This document shows positions 46,781-55,135 of a stretch of 64,000 nt of DNA, piece by piece. A model generated the notes under the pieces. That model did no database searches. It was not told the origin of the DNA and saw only the letters and a program-made list of their open reading frames with translations. Each line of letters begins with the position of its first letter. Within the stretch, counting starts at the first letter, position 1. Source of the DNA: Beijerinckiaceae bacterium (GTDB taxonomy: Bacteria; Bacteroidota; Bacteroidia; Chitinophagales; Chitinophagaceae); assembly GCA_903970475.1 (NCBI GenBank), contig CAJCIQ010000046.1, positions 1 to 64,000 on the forward strand. The letters are read 5' to 3'. A program made the position numbers and the translations under genes.

Positions 46781-47689
46781 ATGATCCCACACACTACATT
46801 AGCAGACTTCTACCAACGCAATTCGGCACCCTTACCAGAAGGCATAGCCCATGAAATTGGTCACTTCAATGTATTTGAAACGGAAAAGCTTTTTGACAAG
46901 GCCACCGGAAAAAGGATCATGCCTTATAGCCGAAGGGCTTATTATAAAATTAGCTGGCTCAGGGGCAGGAGTCGGGCAGAATATGCAGACAAGGTTGTAG
47001 ATATAGAGAAAAACGCACTCTTATACGCCACGCCTAAGATTCCTTATCACTGGATCCCAACCGATGCTGATCAAACGGGCATGTTCTGCATATTCACCTC
47101 AGAATTTTTAAATCAGCGTAAGTCTGGAGTCGTCTTGGATGACCTGCCCATTTTCCAGCCAGGGCAGTATCCCATTTTTCAACTTTCTGAGGAAGAAAGA
47201 AGTGAGGTGGAATACCTTTTCAGGAAAATGCGCAAGGAGCTGGAATCGGATTACAAATTCAAGTACGACCTACTGAGGAATTTAGTACTGGAACTCATTC
47301 ATTACGGGCAGAAGCTACAACCCATGTCCGCACTGAGTAGCACCCGAAATGCGGCGCAACGTATTTCCGCTTTGTTTTCAGAGTTACTGGAACGTCAGTT
47401 CCCCTTAGAATCACCCAACCAGAGACTGGCGCTGCGCACACCCAAAGAATACGCGGATCAATTAGCGGTACACGTCAACCACCTCAATAAGGTACTAAAG
47501 GAAGTCAGCGGTAATACCACCTCAGAACTCATCAGTAAGCGGGTAATAGAAGAAGCGAAGATCCTGCTCAAACAAACCGGCTGGAGCGTGGCCGAAGTGG
47601 CTTACACACTCGGCTTTGACGAAGTAGCCCACTTCTCCAATTATTTCAAAAAGCTGGTAGGAGACTCGCCTTTAGGGTTTAGGGGCTGA
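46781..47689 (+). CDS. AraC-family transcriptional regulator
   Basis: A 302-residue AraC/XylS regulator. The N-terminal half resembles a cupin-like sensor (FNVFETEKLF, YYKISWLRGRSRAEYADKVVDI). The C-terminal half carries both helix-turn-helix units (EYADQLAVHVNHLNKVLKEV and KQTGWSVAEVAYTLGFDEVA-HFSNYFKKLVG). Location 86 bases after an SDR gene suggests that it controls that gene, as in many AraC/SDR pairs. Its 3' end overlaps the convergent 107-residue gene by 18 bases. Confidence 0.93.
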   Translation: MIPHTTLADFYQRNSAPLPEGIAHEIGHFNVFETEKLFDKATGKRIMPYSRRAYYKISWLRGRSRAEYADKVVDIEKNALLYATPKIPYHWIPTDADQTGMFCIFTSEFLNQRKSGVVLDDLPIFQPGQYPIFQLSEEERSEVEYLFRKMRKELESDYKFKYDLLRNLVLELIHYGQKLQPMSALSSTRNAAQRISALFSELLERQFPLESPNQRLALRTPKEYADQLAVHVNHLNKVLKEVSGNTTSELISKRVIEEAKILLKQTGWSVAEVAYTLGFDEVAHFSNYFKKLVGDSPLGFRG

Positions 47690-47995
47690 AGGGTCTGCTT
47701 TCGGGGTGACAAAAGCCGATGGCATCAACTCTATATTGTACTTACTGGCCACCTTGATGAGGATGGGCATCACAATGGAAGCCCCTGGCAGGAGTACAAA
47801 AGGAATTCCAATACCTACTATTTTCAGAGAGTCCACCATCTGCGTCTTCACGATATGATATTCCTCTTCGGTGATATGACCATGTTGCATATACTTTATA
47901 ATAAGTACACCCGCCTCCTTTTCGCCTTGAGCCTCGGTTTTGACGTCTTTTAGAAAATGATGGGCATGCTCTTCGATGATGGCTAGAATCTCCAT
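47672..47995 (-). CDS. Small membrane-associated protein, LETM1-like tail
   Basis: A 107-residue protein with a helical acidic N-terminal half and one hydrophobic stretch at about residues 57-82 (IVGIGIPFVLLPGASIVMPI). The run IPFVLLPG-x-MPIL-x-LMPSAF recalls the membrane segment of LETM1-like proteins of Bacteroidota, but it is far shorter than those, so this is only a weak resemblance. It converges with and overlaps the AraC gene. Otherwise unknown. Confidence 0.65.
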   Translation of the reverse strand: MEILAIIEEHAHHFLKDVKTEAQGEKEAGVLIIKYMQHGHITEEEYHIVKTQMVDSLKIVGIGIPFVLLPGASIVMPILIKVASKYNIELMPSAFVTPKADPSAPKP

Positions 47996-48114
47996 GGTAT
48001 TAGTGTTGATACAGCAAATATAAGTGGAAACGACCTACTAATTCCCGCTTCCGGTGAAAGGGGTGGTACCGTTTACACTACCCTCTTGGGCCCATCCTTC
48101 AGTCATTGCTGGTC

Positions 48115-48122
48115 TAAATTTG
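48115..48122 (+). promoter_or_regulatory. Candidate -7 promoter box of the AsmA-like gene
   Basis: TAAATTTG fits TAnnTTTG, 76 bases before the ATG at 48199, which would leave a leader of about 70 bases. Confidence 0.4.
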
Positions 48123-48198
48123 CAGGTCATATGGTGCCGCTGGTGGTTACCGCTATCCTAAGTGATTAACTTATTGTATATTAGGGTCAGCTAATACT

Positions 48199-51100
48199 AT
48201 GAAAAAGATCATTTTTAAGGCACTCAAAATTACCGGCATTGTTATAGGGAGCCTCTTAGTCCTGATGTTCCTATTGCCTATCCTGTTCCCTGGCTTCGTA
48301 TCCACCAAAATCAAAGCCTGGGCTTCCCATGCCATTGTTGGGGAACTCAATTTCTCTAAGGCGAGGTTATCCTTTTTCAATCACTTCCCCTCCCTTACCC
48401 TGACCTTGTATGACTTCTCCCTGAAAGGATCGGCTCCTTTTGCTGGTGACACCCTGGTGGCGGCTAGTGAAGTAGCGCTGGGGGTGAATTTAGCCTCTAT
48501 TTTTTCCAAAAGCATAGACATCAACGAAATTTACCTGACCAAAGGAAATATTCATGTCCTCGTCGATGAGAAGGGTAATGCCAATTATAACGTCTACAAG
48601 TCCGATACCAGCGCCAAAAAGACCCCGGACACGGATACCAGTGGGGCTTCGTTGAAGATCCAACGCATTCAGATTGATGGGTCTAATCTAGTCTATGATG
48701 ATCATTCCATCCCCATGCTGATTACTTGCAACAACCTGAGTTACCTGGGAAAAGGAAACCTGGCTCAGGACGTATTCGATCTGCAATCCCATATACAGGT
48801 GGACACCTTCGACTTCGATTATAATAAGCAGCATTATATTGGTTCTAAAAGGCTGGCCGCAGATCTGGTAACGCGCATCAATACCCGAAGCCTGTCTTTT
48901 ATGTTTGAAAAAAACGATCTCAAACTGAACAGTCTCCCCGTGCGGTTCAAAGGTCGCTTCGATTTCCTAAAGGAGGGATACAGCATGGACTTCGAACTCA
49001 ACTCAGACGCCACTACCCTTCACGATTTATTTACGGCCCTTCCTCCTGAATATGCAGGCTGGATGGATAGTACAGAGCTGAAGGGAGACGCTTCGGTGGG
49101 AGCCTCCCTCAAAGGGACCTATAATTCCAAAACCGGAGCAATGCCCGACCTGGATTTTCATATGACGGTAAGAAATGGGTATGTCAACAATCAAAAGGCC
49201 CCCAAGCCGGTGGAGAACCTCTTCTTAAACCTCGACTCCAGGCTGCCCAAGCTCAATCCAGACAGTTTTTTTATACACGTGGATTCCTTGTATTTCACCT
49301 TAGGCAAGGGGTATTTTTCATCTTTGGTGCGCCTAACGGGTTTGAATACCCCCAATATTTTTGCGCATGTGCGTTCCGTCATGGACCTGGGCGACTGGGA
49401 CCGGGCGGTAGGCCTGACGCCCTACGATCTCAAAGGCCAGTTGACCCTGGCTTTGGACGCCGATGGACTTTATGCCACCAAGGTTGTTCGCAAGGGACTG
49501 CGTACACTGGATACCGCGATCGCCAGCATCCCGTCCTTTAAGGTTAAAGCTGATTTGGATAATGGCTTCTTCAAATATGCACGCCTCCCTAAAGGCGTAG
49601 AAGGAATTTCGATGCGCCTGACGGCCGATTGCCCAACCCATAATTACAGGGACATACACCTGGACTTGGATAGCCTGCATGCCCAGGTATTGAGTAGTGT
49701 ACTCAATGGCCGTTTAAAGGCAAACGACGTATCCGGCGATCCCAACCTGGATGGGGAGTTACACACGGTCCTTCATTTGGCGGATGTACCTCAGTTCTAT
49801 CCCCTGGACAGCATTGAACTGGCGGGCAATATCAAAACAGACGTATCTGTAAAAGGGGTCTACGCCCCTGAACACAGGCGATTCCCTGTGACGACCGCCC
49901 AACTGGATCTGGCGGATGGCAGGGTCAAGACGAAGTACTACCCGGACCCCATTGAGCATATTCAGGTAAGCGCCACCGTTACCAATACGGCGGGGACCAT
50001 GAAATCCCTTCAGGTCAAGCTGACGCCGGTTGCTTTTCAGTTCGAAGGCCAACCCTTTACCATGAAAGCAGACCTGAATAATTTTGACAACCTTCACTAC
50101 GCCATTCAATCAAAAGGCGTCATTAACCTGGGTAAGGTGTATCAGGTGTTCGCCCGACCAGGTATGAACGTGAATGGACTGATCCGCACCAACCTCTCCC
50201 TGAGTGGGCTTCAAAGCGACGCCAGCACCGGGCATTATGACCGGCTTCATAACGCGGGGACCATGGAATTGGATCAGGTAGCCTTCACCTCGGATATGTT
50301 TCCAAAGCCCTTGAATATTCAAAGTGGGCTTTTTCGGTTCGACCAGGAAAAGATGTGGTTTGATAAATTCAATGCTTCCTACGGAAGCACCCATTTCACC
50401 TTGAAAGGATACCTAAACAATATGGTAGCCTATGCTACCCAGCCCAATGCACCCTTAAGCGGGCATTTTGACTTGAAGAGTCCCCTGGTGGTGGTGGATG
50501 AGTTGATGGCATTCAATGGGGCGCCCCCGGCGGCGGCGCCAGCGGGTGTCAGCGGGGCGGCAGCTCCGGCAGGCACCAAAGGCGTGATCCTGGTTCCGGA
50601 CAACCTGTCCTTTGTGTTCACAGCCCACGTGGGTCAAGTCAAATATAACGGCCTGACCCTGGACAGCACCAACGGAGCGGTGCAGATAGACAGTGGGAAA
50701 ATCAATCTACAGCAACTGGCTTTTACCCTTATCGGCGCTCCGGTGAAAATGGATGCCACCTATGGTAGTAAGTCCCCCACCAGGGCTTATTTCACCTATC
50801 ATATCAACGCCCAGAACTTCGATGTACACCGAGCTTACAATGAGATAAAATTATTCCACGATTTGGCGACTTCCGCAGGCAAGGCCCAGGGTATTGTCAG
50901 CCTGGATTACCAGATCGGCGGCGACCTGGATGCCAACATGAAGCCCATCATGCCCTCCCTTGCCGGAGGGGGTGTCGTCGGCCTGACCGATATTAAAGTG
51001 AAAGGCCTGAAGATATTCGGAGCCATCAGCCAATCTACCGGAAAAGACAGCGTAAACAACCCCCACCTGAGCGGAGTCGTCATCAAATCAAAAATCGCCC

Positions 51101-51339
51101 ACAACATCATCACCATAGAGCGGACCAAAATGAAAGTGATGGGCTTCCGCCCCCGCTTCGAAGGTCAGGTTAGTTTCAACGGGGATTTGAATCTCCAGGT
51201 CCGCCTGGGCCTTCCGCCCTTCGGCATCATTGGGATTCCCATGACCATTACCGGAACGGAGGACAATCCGAAAGTACATCTGCGTAGGGAGAAAAAGGAG
51301 GATGAGCTCAAAGAAGCCGACGATGATGATTCCAAGTAA
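48199..51339 (+). CDS. AsmA-family membrane-anchored protein
   Basis: A 1046-residue protein anchored by one N-terminal membrane segment (residues 8-31), with the rest in the periplasm. The beginning matches the AsmA N-domain (GELNFSKARLSFFNHFPSLTLTLYDFSLKGSAPF, then VNLASIFSKSIDINEIYL), and the C-terminus the AsmA_2 part (GVVGLTDIKVKGLKIFGAIS, LNLQVRLGLPPFGIIGIPMTITGT). Such proteins belong to the group of bridge-like lipid-transfer proteins (AsmA, TamB, YhdP). A GC-rich Ala/Pro/Gly linker at about residues 773-795 (50518-50580) is probably a late insertion. The C-terminus is a charged tail. The gene is monocistronic or first before a small membrane protein 66 bases on. Confidence 0.88.
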   Translation: MKKIIFKALKITGIVIGSLLVLMFLLPILFPGFVSTKIKAWASHAIVGELNFSKARLSFFNHFPSLTLTLYDFSLKGSAPFAGDTLVAASEVALGVNLASIFSKSIDINEIYLTKGNIHVLVDEKGNANYNVYKSDTSAKKTPDTDTSGASLKIQRIQIDGSNLVYDDHSIPMLITCNNLSYLGKGNLAQDVFDLQSHIQVDTFDFDYNKQHYIGSKRLAADLVTRINTRSLSFMFEKNDLKLNSLPVRFKGRFDFLKEGYSMDFELNSDATTLHDLFTALPPEYAGWMDSTELKGDASVGASLKGTYNSKTGAMPDLDFHMTVRNGYVNNQKAPKPVENLFLNLDSRLPKLNPDSFFIHVDSLYFTLGKGYFSSLVRLTGLNTPNIFAHVRSVMDLGDWDRAVGLTPYDLKGQLTLALDADGLYATKVVRKGLRTLDTAIASIPSFKVKADLDNGFFKYARLPKGVEGISMRLTADCPTHNYRDIHLDLDSLHAQVLSSVLNGRLKANDVSGDPNLDGELHTVLHLADVPQFYPLDSIELAGNIKTDVSVKGVYAPEHRRFPVTTAQLDLADGRVKTKYYPDPIEHIQVSATVTNTAGTMKSLQVKLTPVAFQFEGQPFTMKADLNNFDNLHYAIQSKGVINLGKVYQVFARPGMNVNGLIRTNLSLSGLQSDASTGHYDRLHNAGTMELDQVAFTSDMFPKPLNIQSGLFRFDQEKMWFDKFNASYGSTHFTLKGYLNNMVAYATQPNAPLSGHFDLKSPLVVVDELMAFNGAPPAAAPAGVSGAAAPAGTKGVILVPDNLSFVFTAHVGQVKYNGLTLDSTNGAVQIDSGKINLQQLAFTLIGAPVKMDATYGSKSPTRAYFTYHINAQNFDVHRAYNEIKLFHDLATSAGKAQGIVSLDYQIGGDLDANMKPIMPSLAGGGVVGLTDIKVKGLKIFGAISQSTGKDSVNNPHLSGVVIKSKIAHNIITIERTKMKVMGFRPRFEGQVSFNGDLNLQVRLGLPPFGIIGIPMTITGTEDNPKVHLRREKKEDELKEADDDDSK

Positions 51340-51405
51340 TTCAGGTGTTTTCACGCTTGCACCTGGAAACGGATAGGTTTACCTTAAACTGGATAAACCC
51401 TTTCC

Positions 51406-52041
51406 ATGACACCACTTTTCGCGTTCGTCTTATGGAGCCCCCTTTCAGTTGTCATCCTGGTCCTGATTCCAGGAATTATACTGCTTATCGCGCCATCGTT
51501 CAGAAGGCATTACAAGTTAAAAACGGTATTGGAAGATCTCCGTAGGAATGTATCCTGGTCCCTTAAAACAATCTGGACTTTCTTTCCTTCCATATTGTTT
51601 CTCTTATTAACCATTAATGCCTTCTGGGGGCTGGGGCAAGGAAGATACATCATCATAGCCATCACCGAAAAAAACGCAAATTCCCACTATACCTCAAGCC
51701 TCACCCGCATTTATTTTCTGCCGGCCGTTTCCTTTTGGGTATATATCACCTGGTATTCCTCCAGGATTATTGCCTACGTCAATGACAGGCGGTTAGCCAA
51801 CTATATAAATGATTTGCAACATATCTATGGTTACAGCGCCGATGACAGCCTTATCACCTTATACAAAGACCCGGCTGAATGGGCGATGGATTCATTGCAC
51901 TTGCAGGCTCATCTAAAAAATGAACCGCCCTATTCCATGAACTGGTTCATGTCCGACACGACCCGAAACCGGATTATCGACCGTCTGAATCATAAACCTA
52001 TGGTGGAACATTTAATAAGCCATATGCAGCGTTATCCATGA
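51406..52041 (+). CDS. Three-pass membrane protein of unknown function
   Basis: A 211-residue protein with hydrophobic segments at about residues 5-27, 54-77 and 105-123 and a soluble C-terminal part (ADDSLITLYKDPAEW to LISHMQRYP). No motif is recognised. It follows the AsmA-like gene by 66 bases and may be co-transcribed. The following frameshifted gene begins 13 bases after its stop. Confidence 0.7.
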   Translation: MTPLFAFVLWSPLSVVILVLIPGIILLIAPSFRRHYKLKTVLEDLRRNVSWSLKTIWTFFPSILFLLLTINAFWGLGQGRYIIIAITEKNANSHYTSSLTRIYFLPAVSFWVYITWYSSRIIAYVNDRRLANYINDLQHIYGYSADDSLITLYKDPAEWAMDSLHLQAHLKNEPPYSMNWFMSDTTRNRIIDRLNHKPMVEHLISHMQRYP

Positions 52042-52054
52042 AAAAGTCCCCTGT

Positions 52055-52590
52055 ATGCTAAAGACGCTTAAGCTTCGTACGCTTAGTATACCCGGAGTTA
52101 TACTGGTGATACTCTTTGCCGCAGGTTTTAAGCAGGTAAAAAAATCATACCTCCATTTTCCGAAAGATACCCCTATCGATGAACACGTCAACCTGATGAA
52201 ACCCTGCACCTATTTTGATGCAGCATATGTTCGAAAAGAGAGCCAGGGCCGTTACAATGTCCACGGATACTTCCATACCTTTTTCCCATGGATCTGGTGT
52301 TTATACCTGCCTATAGCTTCCTGATGATTTGTATTGTTTCATTGTCAGACAACCGGATATGGGGACGAGTCCTGCTTTGCACCATCATCCTGGGAGCGCT
52401 GTTTGACTATCTGGAAGACTTTTCCTTTGCCCGATACCTGATTATATACAACGACCACCTTCCCTATGTTACGGCATGTTCAACAACATTGAAATGCCGG
52501 TTACTGGCCTTTAATGGAATAGCTTGTTTATGGATGCTTATCCAAGGGGGAATAAAGGAAACAAGGGCTTACACAAACAAGTCAGGATAA
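52055..52590 (+). pseudogene. Membrane protein gene with a single-base frameshift
   Basis: The first frame (52055-52324) reads to HGYFHTFFPWIWCLYLP and stops; a second frame (52288-52590) begins as MDLVFIPAYSFLMICIVSL. If one G is restored in TGG-ATCTGG near 52290 the two join as HTFFPWDLVFIPAYSFLM, a natural membrane-protein sequence with no gap. The repaired protein would have about 179 residues and four hydrophobic segments. The evidence for a one-base loss is strong, but a base-calling error cannot be excluded. The family is not recognised. Confidence 0.7.
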
Positions 52591-52650
52591 GGCCGCAACC
52601 TGAATTTTGGAAATTACGGAAAAGGTCCTATTTTGCATCCTCGTTGCAAC

Positions 52651-53001
52651 ATGCTGCGCAATCAAATCATACGAACTGCTGGGGGCATCCTTCTACTGCT
52701 GACTTTTACGTTAAGCATTACGCCTAAGAATGTGCTGCATCATTTTTTTGCACACCACCAGGATAGTTCATTTGACTGGAAGAGGCAGACGGATCAATTA
52801 ACGAAAGCGGGATACCATTGTGATTGCGAAAGTCAGGTGGTCGCAGTCCCTTATCTGGATTTACCTTCCTATTTCCCACCCGAAGTATCGCAACGAGACC
52901 TCCCATCCTTATCTCCCGCAAAAAGGGCAGATCAGATTTTCCCCATTAGCCATTTTATCTTTGGACTTCGTGGTCCTCCAGCTCATAGTGCCCTGATGTA
53001 A
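52651..53001 (+). CDS. Small exported Cys/His protein with LRGPP tail (copy A)
   Basis: The ATG at 52651 (MLRNQIIRTAGG) gives a normal signal; the upstream ATG at 52633 is less likely. About 116 residues: signal or anchor at 6-28, LHHFFAHHQD, a HCDCES motif near residue 56, and a C-terminal half rich in Pro ending FGLRGPPAHSALM. The motifs match those of the next small gene, although the overall identity is low. Proteins of this shape are often found upstream of TonB receptors in Bacteroidota; a role in metal handling is suggested by the Cys and His residues but not established. Confidence 0.6.
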   Translation: MLRNQIIRTAGGILLLLTFTLSITPKNVLHHFFAHHQDSSFDWKRQTDQLTKAGYHCDCESQVVAVPYLDLPSYFPPEVSQRDLPSLSPAKRADQIFPISHFIFGLRGPPAHSALM

Positions 53002-53110
53002 CTATCTCTGAAGGAGGCCGTAGACTTTTCATTCCTGGCTTTCCGTACGGGCTTTGCTTATGATCTGACCCTTCAACAGCGTCCTGTTCTTCAATTATTA
53101 TATAGACCAC

Positions 53111-53437
53111 ATGCGTAAAGCTAATTTACGGGTGATCTCTTGCGTGCTCATCCTGATTTTCACACAGAAATTAGGATTGGGCATATGGCTGCACGACTGG
53201 GTGCACGAGCCATGTAGAAATCATTCATCATCCGGGCAAAAGGGTAAGTCGAATGTTGAGGTTCAGTCTTCAAGATGCGGCTGCATTGACGATGCCCTGA
53301 TGCCCTTAATTACGTCATCCCCGCTTACCTGCCAGAGGCCGCAGCAATACCTTGTAGCGATCTCGTTCATCATACGTTCCCTCATTGTCTCCCATGATGA
53401 AATTATCCCTGCACTACGCGGCCCTCCTGCTGCTTAG
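53111..53437 (+). CDS. Small exported Cys/His protein with LRGPP tail (copy B)
   Basis: A 108-residue protein with signal segment 6-26, then WLHDWVHEPCRNH, a CGCIDD motif near residue 57, and the C-terminal end PALRGPPAA. It shares the plan His-rich box, C-x-C box, LRGPP tail with the preceding gene, so the two look like diverged paralogues. It sits 110 bases after copy A and 117 bases before the lipoprotein gene. Confidence 0.6.
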   Translation: MRKANLRVISCVLILIFTQKLGLGIWLHDWVHEPCRNHSSSGQKGKSNVEVQSSRCGCIDDALMPLITSSPLTCQRPQQYLVAISFIIRSLIVSHDEIIPALRGPPAA

Positions 53438-53554
53438 GCATATATACAAGCCATTACACCAATGACTCAGGGTTTTAATGTTTTCAGTTTCATGAGATTG
53501 AATTGACCGTTCCGTCTTGTGCTGGGATCCTATTGTATTTACAAATTTCGAAAA

Positions 53555-54295
53555 ATGATATACATGCAAAATTTATTATCGACCGGAAGAAAATTCCTTC
53601 CTGGCGCCGTCATCCTTCTTTTACTGGTTGTTTCAGCCTGCAACAAAGCCGCTCAAACGGTTACCCCTTCCCTTCCCGGAAATGAATTTTTAACCACTGT
53701 GGAGTTGCGGCTCACCAACACAGCCAACCCTTCAGACGTACAACTGGCCATTTCCACGCAAATGAGCCCTTATACCCATACCTACCAGGTTGATTCGATT
53801 TATAACAATCTTGCATTTTTGAGACTTAAAGCGAACAGTACCTACAGCGGGCAAGTGATCATTCTCGATGAAACGCAAACACCGGTGGATACCGTCAGTC
53901 TTGAAATCCTGGCCAGGGAAAATTATCACTTATTCTTCTTTCAGCCATCCCCGGTCCTGAGCTCAAATTTTGATGTCAGCACTACGACCACTTATATTCC
54001 ACAGGCAGACTGGTTGACCAATGTACCGGCTTCCGATACCACTGCGTTCGGAATCCCGGAGAATGAATATATGACCAACGCAACAGACTCGGCCCTTAAT
54101 CTCGTGGTGAATCGTACGGATTTGGATGCCAACAGCCCCCCCATGCAAATCGGATTGAAGGATAATTTCCTAACGGGCGCTGCCAGCACTGGCACACTCC
54201 GGGTAGTATTGCGCCACCAACCCAATGCAAAGAACGGAACCTACCCTCCTGGCTCCACAGATCTGGATGTCACCTATGCAGTTACCATTTACTAA
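53555..54295 (+). CDS. Lipoprotein of the TonB-receptor-associated beta-sandwich type
   Basis: Start at the ATG at 53555 or 53564; the frame extends to a GTG at 53519, which is unlikely. The lipobox LVVSACNK lies at about residues 19-26 from the later start. The mature part begins GNEFLTTVELRLTNTANPSD, with LKANSTYSGQVIILDETQTPVDTV in the middle and GTLRVVLRHQPNAKNGTYPP near the end. This plan is that of small Bacteroidota lipoproteins (often labelled type 1 periplasmic-binding fold) that accompany a TonB receptor. It probably presents or binds the receptor's ligand at the surface. Confidence 0.75.
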   Translation: MIYMQNLLSTGRKFLPGAVILLLLVVSACNKAAQTVTPSLPGNEFLTTVELRLTNTANPSDVQLAISTQMSPYTHTYQVDSIYNNLAFLRLKANSTYSGQVIILDETQTPVDTVSLEILARENYHLFFFQPSPVLSSNFDVSTTTTYIPQADWLTNVPASDTTAFGIPENEYMTNATDSALNLVVNRTDLDANSPPMQIGLKDNFLTGAASTGTLRVVLRHQPNAKNGTYPPGSTDLDVTYAVTIY

Positions 54296-54312
54296 CCCCA
54301 AAAATACTTTTC

Positions 54313-55074
54313 ATGAACTCAAGCAAAATAATCCTGTTGGTTACCGCGCTATGCATATCCGCACCTGTTTTTTCCCAGACAAAACCAGCCTCTTTCCTTG
54401 AAGTGGACGGGGGCGCTTCGCTTCCCTTGGGCAATTTTGGCGCTACGGCTACCGCCTCTTCTCTAATGAGCATTCAAGGAACCGTGAACGATGTGCACGG
54501 CTGGGCAAATATTGGGGCTTTTGGATCCCTGGACGGAGCCTGGTTCTTTTCCAAACACTTCGGGGTCGGTGGAATGTTCAAATATGGTACTTATGGCCTC
54601 AAAAAGGTTGACTCCCTGTCTCAGGGGTATGAGGAATCATTCGATGTGGATACGACCAGAACCACTCCTTCGCATTATACTTTATGGAGTATTATGCCCG
54701 GCCTATACTATAATCTTGATATCACAAAAAGGCTCTCATTTTCCGCGAGAGCATTGGTGGGTATCACCCATGCTTCAACCCCTAAGATCACCTGTACCAT
54801 AGAAGACGGAGGTGTTTTTGATGCGCCCATTGTACAGTACTCCGCTTCAAAAACAGCAGTGGCGGCTGACCTTGGAGCAGGGTTGAATTACAGCCTCAGC
54901 AAGAGCCTTGCGTTGGCACTAAGGACTGATTATTTCTATACCAAGCCCGATTTTAGCATCGTCAATGCGCCAAGGCTGAACAATGCTGGAAGAGAGATAT
55001 ACCAATATGACCAACCGCTTGAGTCCATCAATTTTTCGCTGGGAATAGCTTACCGGTTTGCAAAGAAAAAATAA
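54313..55074 (+). CDS. Small outer membrane beta-barrel protein
   Basis: A 253-residue protein with signal peptide 1-20 (APVFSQ) and a pattern of about eight to ten amphipathic strands (EVDGGASLPLGNFG, GMFKYGTYGLKK, MPGLYYNLDITKRLSFSARALVG, AADLGAGLNYSLSKSLALALRTDYFY), ending LGIAYRFAKKK. It matches generic OmpA/OprF-type or PorT-like barrels. It starts 17 bases after the lipoprotein gene and precedes the TonB receptor by 61 bases, so these form one unit. Confidence 0.82.
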   Translation: MNSSKIILLVTALCISAPVFSQTKPASFLEVDGGASLPLGNFGATATASSLMSIQGTVNDVHGWANIGAFGSLDGAWFFSKHFGVGGMFKYGTYGLKKVDSLSQGYEESFDVDTTRTTPSHYTLWSIMPGLYYNLDITKRLSFSARALVGITHASTPKITCTIEDGGVFDAPIVQYSASKTAVAADLGAGLNYSLSKSLALALRTDYFYTKPDFSIVNAPRLNNAGREIYQYDQPLESINFSLGIAYRFAKKK

Positions 55075-55135
55075 TACACATTTCGATCATAGCCCGTTCG
55101 GCAGACATACTGCTGGACGGGCATAATTCAACTTT

